Shown: positions 12,201 to 27,200 of the stretch, piece after piece | Layout: each line of letters opens with the position of its first letter | How positions within the stretch are numbered: the first letter of the stretch is position 1 | Origin: Antedon mediterranea | Taxonomy: Eukaryota > Echinodermata > Crinoidea > Comatulida > Antedonidae | Length of the DNA: 60,000 nucleotides | Reading direction: 5' to 3' | Assembly: GCF_964355755.1 (NCBI RefSeq) | Contig: NC_092676.1 | Span: 27,822,288-27,882,287 of the forward strand | Position numbers and translations under genes: made by a program | The notes under the pieces: generated by a model | Seen by the model: the letters and a program-made list of their open reading frames with translations, nothing else | Told to the model about the DNA's origin: nothing | Databases searched by the model: none

Positions 12201-15200
12201 TTGATAAATAATTTGTTTGCAGTGTCTAAAGCTCTGTCTACACTATCAAACTAGTTTGATAAAAAAGTGTGATGTGCCCAAATATGGTAGTGATATTCCA
12301 AATATAGTAGTGATATGACATCATCATGTCCATATATTATGGGCACATCACATTTTTTGTGAGCTTTAGACAAATTATGTAATACAGATTCACATAATAA
12401 TAAAAAAACTGTGTGACACTGTATTACAGAAATTTCCCATGATACTCTATGAACTGGTAAATTCCATGTGAAGATACAGACAGAGAATATTAATATTGAC
12501 ATGCTCGCTGTGTCTTCTTTATCCTTGGTTCTTTCTTTCACACCATGTAGGCCAAGTTCTCAGCAAGAAAACCGTTTATAGAATTAATGTAGGATTAGAG
12601 CGGCTATTAGTGGCTTGGAAGGCGGACGCCTTAATGTTGTCAGGTTGATTTTAGACTAATACCCTAGCCTAAAATCAACAATTCATCTAATATTTAATAT
12701 TTATACATCCTGAAATATTCATTAATGGATTACATTTAACTTTTACTCCTGAAGCCGATACCTTAATACATTAAACTTGATCCAAATTCATGAATTCACA
12801 TTACATGACTGATATTAATAACAATATTGATGAGTAATTGTCATTTTAAAAATGTGTTATACAAATTATATTACAATATAGCACTGTAACAAATACATTA
12901 ATGTTTGTTTTAATTAGTTCAACATAGTATGTGATCATCTCAAATTTATTTTTATTTATTTATTTTATGTCTTTAGGCAATGTGGCCAAGGATTACCAAT
13001 AGTGAATTAATCACTGTCCTATCAGATAGGTGGTAATCCCCCTGATACAGGGGCTATTGTGTGAACCAGTTGACCGGGGTAACCCCCTACTCTTTTTTGA
13101 ATAATGAACTGGGTTCTTTAAAGTACACACAGGTTATAACTGTGCACACTGGACCTAAGGTTTATAGTCCTTATCCGAGAAGACTTGTTCCACCACCAGA
13201 ACTAGGAGCGAGTCGGCCTCGAACCCTTGCCGATGTTGTTGTTGGCTCTTTAGGTACGGTAAACGGCGCCCCTGTCTTAACCGCTCGGTCATATGACTCG
13301 CTATTCTACTGCAGTTACTGCAGTAATTACGTTTACTGTATAATAACGTGATGATGTTAGTTTGGTTTCAATGTATAAGTTTATGAATATTGTGTACCCC
13401 CAACAATCCTTGTTAATAATAATATTAATAGTTCGTTCTTATATAGCGCATTATTATAAGCAAGCTCTCAATGCGCTGTACACAAATTAAAATAATTAAT
13501 TAATTATTAATAATAATTAATAATTATTGTACAAACAGGTTAAAGTTATTTTCCTCATCCGTACTACCTATCTGTAATTTTTATTATAAATATGATAATG
13601 TATTATTGCAATTATGATAAATACTTTAATTTATTTTAGAGACCAATTGACTGAAAAATTGTCTTGTGCATGTATTTATGAGAAAGCCAAACCATATCGG
13701 GTGAATTCTATTATCAAAATTGCTCTTATAATATATTCAGAAAATAAAGCACGTAGAAATAACAAAATAATCATGTGCATTCGTTAAGTACTCAGCTCAC
13801 GATCGGCATTATACTTTAGTATACAGTTTTCTAGCTCAATCCTTCAAATGGAACCCATCGGCTATTCTTAAAATATTTTAACCCTACTGTTTGTAGCGTT
13901 TGTAAGCAGATATCTGATTATATAATTTGGAATCCCACAAAATTGAAACAAAATCATTTAATCAATTACCGTACATTTTAAATCCTTTAAATGAGCAGTT
14001 AATGTGAATTTATTTATTTAGGTTCCTATTTATTATTCTCGATTCTAGATTGAATTAAAATTCCGAACATTCATGACCATAGAATGGACAACATGTGTAA
14101 ATATCAATTTCGTTATTGTGTAGGCCTACATTATAGTTTACTGTACTAGGGAAGATTCCCGCTTCCAAGCCCACTCGCCAGTCGGTTTCTATAGTTTTAA
14201 AACCTTTCCTATGTAGGCCTACAATTCCGTTATTTTGATACCCATGTGTATCAATGACTGCCGCAGTTGGCAAATATTTTTGTGTGACGAACAACCGTAC
14301 ATAATGTACGGTACGTTTACTCCATGCCAAATGGTTTTTTAACGCGTTGGACCCTATGACGTAACGCAATGACGTATTACGCTCAACGCAAGTATTGTGT
14401 AACGAACAACCGTACATAATGTACGTTTACTCCATGCAACACGATCGTTTAACGCATTGGACCCTATGACGTAACGCAATGACGTTTTACGCACAACGCA
14501 AGTATTGTGTAACGAACAACCGTACATAATGTACGTTTACTCCATGCCAAACGGTTGTTTAACGCGTTAGACCCTATGACGTAACGCAATGACGTATTAC
14601 GCTCAACTCAAGTAATTGACCAATCATTAACAAACAGTTCAGAGGTTTCTTTCTTATTCTTTGTATGCGTGTACCTTATTACATCCTTGTTGTAGTATAA
14701 ATCAAATTTAACGTGAGGTATAATTCCCCAAAAGAAAACCGTGAATATGTTTAATGCATCCGCCTCCGTCGTCTTACTTTATGAATATATTTATAGATCC
14801 GGCTATATTCTGTCTATTTTAATTTCGGCGTATAAATCTTTCGATTTTTTACTTACACTAAATCTAATACCGGTAGTAAGTTTACAATAGTGTTCATTAT
14901 TCTTTATTATTCTACAGCTTTATTAAAACAATATTAAATATAGCATTGCTTCTATCGGTTTCAACTTTTATGTATTTTAATTTTGTCAGTGTATGTACAG
15001 TAACGGCCGGCGTCGTATTTTTAGACTTATTTCTTGGTGCCAACCTCACTATAAAGCTCTGTTTACACTATCAAACTTTATGTAACAAAGGAATGTGATG
15101 TGCCCATATATAGAAAAGGTGATGTCATAACACTACCATATTTAAGCATATTAGTACCATATTTGGGCACATCACACTTTTTTTTGTCAAACTAGTTGGA

Positions 15201-18200
15201 TAGAGACAGGGCTTAATAGTAAAATCAAATAAGGTGTCGATAAACAGTGACAAAAAACTCATTAAATCTTTTTTTTTCGTTATGAAAATGTTGTGGCAAT
15301 ACATTAATAATTGACGTGAATAAACATTAACTGAAGTCACATAAATAATAATAGATTATAACGGATTAGGCTCCTATACCAATAATCAAATCGTCACACT
15401 TTAAACCATATGTTCTGAATTTTATGTCCGTGAAATTTAGCATTCGACACGATGATATTATTGTTATGCAATTCACCGTAATTTTTGATGCATTTTATAT
15501 TAGTAACATATGATTATGTTACTACGATATTTTAACCATAACACCCAGTTTTCCTTCTCTTTATTTATTCGTATCTTCAGAAAGAAGCTATATACATTTT
15601 GTTTTTTAGTTGCCCGGATTCAACGCAATTATAAAAATAAGTCACTGTTTTTATGATCCTAAATTTGCATATGAGACAACGATATGATGATGGTTGTCTT
15701 TCCCCGTGGCAACAGTAAATGTCAGTTCGGACGCGATAATCAATAAGTTTATGTTTACTATGGCAAGGCATTGTCGTCTTAAATTGTAGCAGTATATTAC
15801 GGATTCTGGATTTGAATTGATTATACAAGTCATAGTAGCATACTGGATTCAGAAGGCCTAGTAACATTGCTTCTGTAAATATTGACCTGTTATTTATAAC
15901 TGGATAATAATCACGTGACGCAAGAAGTACGATAATTGCATATTTCTTAATATTATAAAATCTTCTAAATCCTTTAATCAATTTCATCATCATTATAATT
16001 ACCAATATTTAACATTATTATAATATTATTTTGAATAAATTTATGTGTAAATATGTGTTTCCATGTTGGACAAAGTCTTTGTATAATTGTGGTTTGTTTA
16101 TTCCAATTAAGCCCACGAACGAACAAATGAAAACAGAAAAAAAGTTGGTCTTTTTGTATTATTGGGATGCCCATTTCTTATTTTATTATCAAAAATATTT
16201 AGCTGATATTTCTATAACTTATTTATATATTTATTTATTTATTTAAAAACATATTTATATAGAAAAAACCCCCATATTAGACATAGATACTGAACCTGTT
16301 TTACATAATCATGTTTTTTAGAGCAATAGATTAGAAAATATTCATAAAAAGACATTAAAACGTACTAATAAAACTGTAAAATTCACAATGGAAAGACAAA
16401 CAAATATTGTTCAACACACAATTATGTGTTCGTCTAACTTCCAGCAGTCACACAGTTGGTTTCTCTTTAGAGAAGATTCTATGCAAAAGGTCTTTAATTG
16501 GAGGGGATCTATTAAATAAACAATATTAACAATATAAATATTACGATGGCATGATTAAAACATTTGATTCCATAAGCGTTTAGTATTATGTTTTGTAAAT
16601 TGCAATACAGTTGCCACTAGTATTCAATAATTATAATAATAAGCATTTGCTTTCAAGCTGTTACAATTTATTTGCGCTTCTGTTACTCAGGTGAGTCAGT
16701 TTGGCAGTTGATGTTTATTATTGTTCTTTGTTTTGTAGAGAGATCTACGAGTTAAAGACGAGATGTATTTGCTTGTGGTTGGATACTATGAATATCTGTG
16801 GGTTCGTAAGAAAGGCGTTACCGACGACAGTATGTTTAATAAACTCCCTTTGACATTTCATGCAGAAGTGTCACTCAGTGCCAATAAGTATATACTTGAT
16901 AAGGTGGGTATTATAGTTGTTACGTAATACATAACTATATATGTTATAGTGTGTAGTATCACCATCATCGTCATTGTCGTCATCATCATCGTCATCATCA
17001 TGATCATTATCATCGTCATCATCATCGTCGTCATCGTCATCATCTTTCATGGTCATCGTTATCATCATCGTTATCATCATCATCATCAATATCATCATCA
17101 TACATCATCATCGTCGTCATCATCATCATCATCCATCATTATCATACATCATCGTCGTCATCATCATCACCATCGTTATCATCATCATCACATTGTCATC
17201 GTTATCCTCATCATTGTTATCATCATCATCACTATCTATACCATAATCATGACATAATCATTCTTAGTATTATCTACACATATCAGAAATAATACATTTT
17301 ACAAACAATATTTTAAAAGAATATAGATGTTCTTTTAATGAAGACACTTACGAAACGTAGACCCTAAATATGAATCACGTTCGTAATATGTTACAACATG
17401 TACACCAACATTATTTCTATTCTCTCCAGAGATTAACAGTAGCATAACTTACTGTAATCAAACCCAACCAAGTCTGTCCTAATCTCCGTGGAAATCATAA
17501 TATGTCATATTTCATTTTTTTATATTATAGGCTCCTATGTTACAGAAGTCATATTTTATTTGTTTATATTATAGGCTCCTATGTTCCAGAAGTCAAATTG
17601 TATTGTTTTATATTATAGGCTCCTTTGTTCCAGATGTCATATTTTATTTTTTATATTGTAGGCTCCTATGTTCCAGAACCTTAGTGAAGGATTCCTTCGA
17701 ATGCTCTCGTTGGAGATAAAACCATCACTTTATCTACCGAACCAAATGATCGCTATGCGCAACGAGATTTGTCACACTATGTTCTTCATTCATCGAGGAG
17801 AGGCCGAGGTATTACGTCACTCATATCACTTTATGAAATTGTTATATTGTTATTGTTAAGGTTTTATTAAGATGTTAAAGGCAAAGATAGAAACTATAAA
17901 CACAAGTAAAATGGATACAAAATAAACTATTACAATTTTGCGTAAAGCTCTGTCTACACTATCAAACTTTATGTGACAAAAAATGTGATGTGTCCATATA
18001 TGGACATGATGATGTCATATCACTACCGTATTTGAGCATATCGCTACCATATTTGGGCACAACACACTATTTTTTGAAACTTAGTTTGATAGTGTAGACA
18101 GAGTTAGAAGCAACAATAGATAATGGACAAGAAAACATCAACCCGGAATCTGAATAATGTTCATGTTATAAAATAATTATCTATTATATGAGAACAACAT

Positions 18201-21200
18201 CGAATAACTAACGATTTAAAAATTAGGACGTTTAAATAAATAACACAATTGTATTTAGATTTTGAAACATTTTAGCATGCTAAGTTCTGAAATTTACGTA
18301 ATGGTGGTTACGTTTTTAGTAGATTGACTCTATCATATTTGTTGTCAGTACCAATTACGTTAATTCAATCAATAATAATAATTGTTATCATCATTGTAAC
18401 ATATGTTAGAATTAGCCTATGAATTAATAGGTTCATGGAATTAGTAAAGAGCCAATAACAAAGCTTTAAAACTATACCAATGATGTTTTCACAACAGATT
18501 ACCATTATACATACGGTGTGTTTGAAATGGGGGTAAATATTATTTCACTCCATGCTATCTGTTTTTGCAGTAACCTTAAGAATATACTGAACTGCATATA
18601 TAACCCAATATCGTCTGCCTGACAGTCTAGTTTCGAAACGTTATTCAAGCTGTGATTTCCCTTGCACTGTTAACTTTCAAATATAAACTCACTTTGTTTC
18701 TGAAACAGTGACACACTGACTGCAGAAAAAAAATCAAGCGAAAATCGAGGCAAATTTAAGTTGTTTTGTAATGATCTATCGGTAATCCTATCCGCCACTC
18801 AATTCCACTGTACGTACAAATTAAGTTTTGTGAACGGTAAACGAAACACAGCGTCACGGAAGACTGATGATTGAGCGCGTTCATTCGTCGTGTTTACTTT
18901 TTAACTTGCTTGACATGAGAATATATATTATAGCATTACATCTTTTAAAATGTATAGTGAGCCTACAGTATATTCGAATTAAGTCAAAATAAATTGTAGT
19001 TATTACATTTTTAACTATTTATTTCGAAAGAGTAATCAATAATCGGGTAAAAGGGGCGCGGGTTAAAGTTTTCTAATTAGTTTAAAATAGAGGGCGTGAT
19101 TTTTATCTTCAGATTTTCAGACGTGACGTACAGTATAATTGATCAAATAAATACGGTGGGGAGTTTGAAGTTTCTATAAAAACAATTAATTAGGTCTAGT
19201 TTATTTTGTTTGAATATAATGATTGGTAAGTTTATTCTGGTTAAGAAATATACAGATACCTTCTTGTTATCTCACGAAATACAAAAACGTATCACACTGA
19301 CAGAAATGTCAGGCCACCTAGCCTACTAGACTAGGCCCTCCTGGGTTTTATTGTAGGAGAAGTACTGACTTAAAGGGATAGGACCAGTCAGGTACCGGGC
19401 TTGAAGAGAGAGGGTTTTCCTGTTGCTCATAGATACTATACTAGCCTGGCTGTCCATTATGAAAATATAAACCTATAATATAATCACACCAGTGCCTTCT
19501 AGAACGTAAACTACATTATTTTCAGTTATTTATAACTTCATAAATTAAGTTAACTGACTGGAATGTTTAAAGTCTTAAGGTCAAACATCTGACCTTTTGA
19601 TGACATTCTCAGACTGGCTGTAATGTCAACCATCTTCTGTAATTACAGGTTCTTTCGCCGGAAGACGACGAAACAAGTATAACTCGACTTCGCCATGGAC
19701 GACTATTTGGGGAAGTGAGTAGCGGCATTGTTGATAGATGGCATACTTTCTTTAATGTCCTGGGTTCAAGTCATTATTGACGCTAATTATCGATCTTGGT
19801 CATCCCATCTGTCATTATTTATTTTTTCACTATATTTTTAGCTTTTACTTCATTTTATGTCATTTATCTTTTTTTTAATCTTTTTTTTATTCAATATATC
19901 ACACAGAGGCGCCTCACAAGGTGGAAACACCTTATCTTCAAGGCGTCTGATTTTAAAACAAAAAACTAACAGAAACATCTATCAAATCTAACAGAATTAG
20001 CAAGAAATTGTTGTACATAATAAAACAATAAATCATTTTCACAATTTTGATAAAATATCGGATCCAAAAACAACAATTTCACTTTAAATTATACGTTAAA
20101 CATCATTTATCTTTAGTTTCTTTAAAGCATTGGAAATCAAACCGATTTCTTTTTTTTCTAGGTCAATCTCATTTTCAGCATGCCTCGTACAAATGGCATC
20201 AGAGCCTCGGCACATTGCGACCTAATGGTACTCGACAGAGCAGACTTGCAAAACGTTCTTCATCACTACCCAGAAGGTACCCTCTTTAATTTTGTTTTAT
20301 TTAGCATCTTATTCTAATAATTGTACAAATTGTCTCCTGTAGCTTACAAATAAAAAAGAGACTTAACTTGATATTTATAAAGCAGTGTTAATCTGTCAAC
20401 CTGGATTAGGAAATTAAACACTACAAAGCTCTGTCTACACTATCAAACTAGTTTGACAAAAAAGTGTGATGTACCTAAATATGGTGGTGATATGACATCA
20501 TCATGTCGATGGGCACATCACATGTGTTTGTCAAATAAAGTTTGATAGTGTGGACAGAGCTTTAGATTACTGTATTTCAGTATTTTTAAATGACCAGGTT
20601 TAAAATGCATTTTTTTTTGGGAATGCTCATTGTTAAATTTTAAAGATACAACACTATTAAAATTTACCAAATGTATAAAGTAACCTTGCTGTAGGCTCAA
20701 TAATACGTGTACAAGTTCTCAATCGCTCACTATGAAAAATGATATACACTGACTCAGCTCACCTGCTATGAACTTGAGTATGAAAACCAGGGTGCGTTTC
20801 GTCGTCAGTTATTCACTGACATTTACTGTATTCATCATCATCATCTTGGAGCAAATTTCTTGATTGGACGTTGTATGTAATTTTATGAAGAGATGTATGG
20901 ATTCGTTATGAAACATAAAAGGTGGCCAGAGCTGTTGAGTCATTTTGCAGAATATATAATTATTGCGAGAATGAAATGCGGAATAAATGTGAAGGAAATG
21001 GGCTTTGTAGAAAATCAATTTTGTAAGCTATATGCATCAATGAAACCTATTTATGCTGAAAAATCACCATCTTGCAAAATAAAAAAGATGTAATAACTAT
21101 CATTTGTTGTTCATTTAACTGAATACAAATTTTTTTTTTTAATTCATATTTTAAACATTCTTGCAAAAAAATTATTGTAAATTTTTACATTAAATTTTGG

Positions 21201-24200
21201 TCAAATTCATAACAGTCTCAACTGTGCTGTGAATATACTGTAAGAACAATTAACAAATACTGTATATAATATTGAAAACGTTTTAATAACCACTTTAAAA
21301 TATTAATTATGAATAGATATTTATTTTATAAACCTTTTTAAAATCTTGTATAATAAATATTAAATGCTACCTATTTATGATTTAAAATAAAATTTGTACT
21401 AATATTTTTCTTTTAGCCCACAGTAAAATAAGATTAAGAAATTAATTTATAACATAAAAACCTAATTAAAAAGATAATATAGTAATATTAAATGCTACCT
21501 TTTTAGATTAATTTATAATACAGATACCTTTTCAAAAATGTACTATTTATAATAATATTCAATGCTAACTTTTTAAATTAATTTATAATATAGAAACCTT
21601 TGTAATATAGTAATTGTAATATAGTAATATTAATACTACCTTTTAAAATTATTTTAATATTAACACATTTTTAACAATGCAGTATAATAGTAATCCTACA
21701 TTTTTAAATTTCAATATTTTTTATCAAAGATTGAATGGATATAGCATCTGGAATCTTAAAAGAACTAAATATATACAGTTTACTTTCTTTTAGACCATTG
21801 AGAAACAGAATAATCTTTTATTCATTGAATTTATAAATTTAGATTGAAATAGAACCTTTTCTTTCTATCATGTAAAGTTGTGAAGAATTTCATCTTAAAG
21901 ATGGTGTGAAATTAATTATAAATTGGCACACTTGATTGGACATAGACTCTAAAATGTCAGATTCCGGCACATATACATTCTTCTGTAATAAATTGTCGTA
22001 CGGCTTTCTGAGAGGTTGAGGACAATTATAGCTTCAACACATTTTACAAGCCTTTAATATCTGCTTGGATTTCCAGGTATAACTTTTGATTATGGTATGA
22101 TTGATTTGTGAATGAAATCACAACTTCTGTGCAATGATATTCTATGTTTTAAGATATAGTGTTTAATGTTATCTTTTATTGGCTTTTTGTTGATTATAAT
22201 GATACATATCTATATAGTCCATGTATTGTGTGGTTTATTTAAATGATTTTTATATATAGATTTTATGACAATTTCTGAATAATGATCTTATTTTTACTAT
22301 AAAAAAATGAATATGGCAAGAAATATATTATAGATATCTTGTACTGGAACATTTTTATGCCATCCTACTATTAGTTATATGGAATACCATATGACACAAA
22401 AACCAACTTGTTACTTATCAAATTGTATTGTTCTGAGGGTCCCTAATGATCAGCTTCAGCTGGATGGACCACCCTCTTTAAATATTGTTGAAATAAAATA
22501 ATTAAAATTTACTTTTTTTATTTTCTTTTCAATCCAATTTTTGGTCAAAGTGGATAACTATTAGATGACTTTAAAATGGCATATTCAAAACAAAAAATAA
22601 AAATAGTTTTCTAGGGAGACAATACATCTTTAATATATACAGTATTATGATTTATACTATTCCATAATAATAGTAATAATGTGCTTCTAGATATGAACTA
22701 CTTGTCATATAAAGATTACATTTTTTAGACTTCCTACTTAAACGTATTAGTTTGAATGATACAAAAATTACAGAATAAATGTGCCAGAATTACGTATATC
22801 TACTTAAAGATTCAGATTCACTTTATAGCAGTGTAGCCTCAATACACTAAACATTATGAAGTGATCAGAATGTTACCAAAAGAAAAGAAGATCAGATTCA
22901 CTTTATAGCAGTGTAGCCTCAATACACATTATGAAGTGAGTGATCAGAATGAAAAATTGTTACCAAAAGAAAAGAAGATAATTGTCACTATTAAATAGAA
23001 AAATTGAAAACAAAATTAAATTATGTTTAATTTAATACTAAAAAAATGAAATTCAATATTCAATGTCAAACAAAAGCAGCAATTTTATTTTCTCCAATCT
23101 GCTAATGTTTATAAACTCTCCTGTAAATATATTAAATTAGTAGACTCAATACACTAAACATCTGAGGTGAGCAGAATGGAAAAAGTTGTTACCAAAAAAT
23201 AACAACTATTAAACAGAAAAATTGGAAACAAAATTAAATTATTTTATAAATACTCCTTGAGTGAAAACAAATTTAATATTAAATGTTGAACGACAGCAAT
23301 TTTGTTTTCTTTAATCTGCTCAATTGTTTATATACTTAAAGCGTATCAGCTTATTTCAATATATCAAGTAAATAGATTAAATTATTATATTTATTATATT
23401 ATATTAGTATAATGAAGGTATTATAGCATGATAATAATAATATATAATGATAAATCCAAAGTAAAATTACTGAACAAATGACAATGCTGTGGGTATCAGT
23501 GGCTGGATCGCAATGGAGATACAAGATAAAATAAGCAATGAAAAAAGTGACAATGCTGTGAGTATTATTAGTGGCTGGATCTCAATGGAGATACAAAATA
23601 AAATAAGCAATGAAAAAATGACAATGATGTGGGTAATAGTGGCTGGATCTCAATGGTGATACAAAATAAAATAAGGAAAAAGCTAAATTAAAACGATAAA
23701 GTGAAACAGCCAGAAAAATAGGTAAACATTTTGACAACACTAGCCCTTCATCAGTGCAAGTCAGAGTACTTGGACAAAATTGAGAATGATATCAATTTTT
23801 TTACAGACCGTGTAGAAAAATAAGCATTTTCCAGACCTACAGTATTTGTTCTACAATATCCACCAGAAAAAATGTACAAAATATTAATGTGATTAAAATG
23901 TTATAATATTATTTGTATTAACATAGCAACCTTTAATTTCACTTTTCCTCCTACACACACATTTACATAATTTATTTCCTGTTCATAATTATGAAAAATG
24001 TGTTATAAAATATCTAATATATTATTATTGTAAATGATGATAAAACAACATGATGGAAGCTACTTGAGTGTATAGGAATAGAAGTATCAATTACACTGTA
24101 ACATCGTACAATAGCAAACTACCTATTCCTTTTATGTATGAAATTTCTCTACTACATTAATGGACCATAGATATTCTGATGGTTTGACGGCGATATTTAG

Positions 24201-27200
24201 GCTATTTACTAATTCTGCTCGTCATTAAAATTAAAGAACATTTCATTCTGAAATACAGTTTTTTGTTATTACAATTTTCTCAACATTTATTTTTTAATTT
24301 GAATATTAATATTTTAATAGATTATTTTAATAAAGATTGTTACAATGATATTATATTATAATATCCATTTTAGATTTACTAACCAGTACTGGCATTTAAT
24401 TATCTTTTTGCTTAAGATAATTGAGAAGTGCTTAAGTGAAAACTTAGGCTTCTCAAACAAGCTCTTGTTATCTCTATATTCTTTATTATTCTTTTTTTTT
24501 AAATTATTTAAGAAAAAAATATTTCTTAACTTATTTGGAAAAAAATAATTGACTTAAAACAAAGTTGACAAATCTGACTCCTTGTGTCTCTTTATTTTTT
24601 TTTTATTCTTCCCATCTTGTTTGACTTAAGTATGACATGGATTTTAAAATTTTAAATCAGTATTTTGGTTTGTAAATTTGGAAGTCATATAATATGAGGC
24701 AATTACCAAGTCTTAATTATCCTTTTTCTTATTATACTGTTGAGTCATTTTACTACAAAGGATTGCCAATATTCTTTGATATTTTCAACCTGATTTTGTA
24801 TGTGTATGCATAAGTTTTTCATGGTATATCACTAAATCTGTCAGAAGTTTGGGAACAAATGATATAAATGTTATTGTAAACATTTTTATGCATACAATGT
24901 ATACTTGTTTTTTCTTTTCTATTGTTTATACACAGTATTTGCTTAAATTGTTTTTTTTAAACATTTTAAATGGAATATATTATACTGTGCGTGAGACAAA
25001 TATATGCTATAGTGATCGCCCCAGTTATTCATAACTGAATAAATGTGATTATAATTTGGAAAAAAATATACATATACTTGGCTTGGCTTTAAATCGGCTT
25101 TAATTTCATCAGAAATTACTACTAATAAATATTGAATTCCATTTACTCTTGAAAAATATTATTAAAACTTGTAGTTTGAGGTTAAAATGGCGAGGACGCA
25201 ATAGCGATCAAACGAAAAGGTCGCAAGTTCACAACTCGATGTCGATCCTGTTTGTAGGAGACTAATCCTCGTTATAAGTCAAATCTGAAATTAATTAATA
25301 TTTCCATTTGAAGTCGTCATGATAAAGTACTAAGGCTAAGAATAAATGGAATGCGTTTTATAAATGAATTTGTTAATAAGTTGTTTCTTGTTCTAATTGG
25401 ACCCTTGGGTATAAGAATGCTTTAGGAATTTGATATAGCTGAATACTACATACAATAATATTTTAAATGGTTTTGTATGATGTCAAACTTCACAATCATG
25501 ATTATAGCAGTGTGTTTTTAATTTTTTTTAAGTTTAAAAAAACTTATTAAGATACAGAAAACGTGGTTCTTCAATTCACAACAATTATCTACTACGACTA
25601 TTTGTGTAAAGTTAAAAATACTAAATGTACACAACAGAAAAAGAAAACAAAAAGAAAGACTCTGGTGTTAAAACAAGTCTTCTGAGATAAAGATATTATT
25701 ATTATTATTTGTTGTTTTTAAGTCTGCGACTTTTGATGTATATTTCTGTACAACTGTTATTTTTATATGAGCAAGAAATAAAAACAAACAAACAAACAAA
25801 GACCTAAAACTGAAGGTACAGTGTACACATCTTGCGAGTGTGCGTTTCCAAAAACATATTTTACCTTTTAGAAGCGTAGGTCATTGTGGACAGACGAATG
25901 GTTGCCATTTGGTGGCAACAGTCAACAGTCAACATTTAGTCCAATTGAGGTGGTCTCATCCCTTGCTTTAGATCACAATTGTTTTTGTGACCCATATTGT
26001 TCGTTCTACTAGTTAGTTATTTATGTTTTTGCATTTCGTTTCCCATATCATAAAACATAGATTTTATAATACAGTATCTAGCTAGCTGTGTGCATAATAT
26101 GTTCACAGTTGAGTGCATCCTGAATTATAAAATGGATGAACCATTCTCATAAATTATGAAATTGTCTATTACCACCTGTTAAATTCCCAGAAACAGGTTC
26201 CTTTAAAAAAAAAACTTTTCCAACAATACAATTTTAATCATAAAACATTTCAAACATTTTTAATTTGGCTAAATATATATTAAAATTCTAGGTATGATGT
26301 AATTCAAAATGGTTGCTGCGATAAAAACTCATTTTAAACAATTATTCAAACAAAAAGGATGCATACTGTATGTTTGAGAAGAATTATTATTTTAAGATAT
26401 GGTTGAGTGGGTTTTCAATATTGATGCTCAGATGAATTGCAATAGATATAAATAATTGGATATATTATTTGCATAATAAGAAATTTGCTGAAATTAACAA
26501 GCTTTGAAATTTCTTGAATGCACAATCTACTACTTTCGATTACTATTTATTTCTAAATTATAAACCATATTGAAATAATTATTTATATGGATGGATTTTA
26601 ATTCTAGAAATGCAATTTATACATTAAAGTCCTATAATCAGGTTAATTTTTAACTTGATATAGATATCAGTGGCGTAAATCCAAATGAAATTAATTCCAA
26701 TTGTCTCATATTACTCTATAAATTTAGTAGCTGTTTGTGTTATAATTATTGCAATAACTTTTCATTAGTAAAGTAAAAATAAATTATTATACATTCGTGG
26801 AAATGACAAAGGAAAATATTCTCGCAAATGCCACAGCTGCTGCTGCGGAATATGCTTTTCTAATTTTCTTACCGTTGGATTATGATACGTTTATTTATTG
26901 AAATCGTGACAATTTTTTTTTTTTCGTTTTTTTAATGGTAAATTGAATGTGAAATTGAGGACATTCATAATTTCATAAAAAGTAAAGAATATGTCAGAAT
27001 CAATCTGAATAAAATAATACATTCGTTTAAGTTAAAATTTTTTTCAAAATAAAATGTTGACATTTTATCTTCTATTTGGATTTTTTGGAAAGCTTGCGTA
27101 CCTTTAACTGAAATTTTACTCTTTCAGCAACAAATGTACTCCAAATGAAATCTTATAAACATTAATTTTTAATATTATTTTAAGGAATGTATTTTGTTCT

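Larger units (their letters stand above)
10385..16738 (+). other. Intron 3 (6.4 kb)
   Basis: Contains MITE family 1 copies at 10453, 12227 and 15052, MITE family 2 copies at 10637 and 11149, a three-copy repeat at 11918-12165, a tRNA-derived SINE (12943-13300), a TATAGCGC repeat fragment (13425-13490) and a 110-bp tandem repeat (14284-14612). No further exon recognised. Confidence 0.8.

Noticed and set aside
13205-13300. Functional tRNA gene (Leu/Ser-like A and B boxes, minus strand)
   Set aside because: The anticodon arm and T arm do not fold well, the acceptor pairs at only about five positions, and a SINE body with tail follows.
13061-13351. 96-residue open frame on the + strand
   Set aside because: Antisense of the SINE; composition explained by the repeat.
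14055-14417. 120-residue minus-strand open frame
   Set aside because: Runs into the 110-bp tandem repeat; no start context or recognised domain.
14284-14612. CRISPR-like array
   Set aside because: Units are contiguous 110-bp tandem copies without unique spacers, in a eukaryotic intron.
25190-25290. Second tRNA-like SINE head (GGTCGCAAGTTCACAACTC)
   Set aside because: The B box is poor and no A box or tail can be identified; left as an unexplained CpG-bearing patch.
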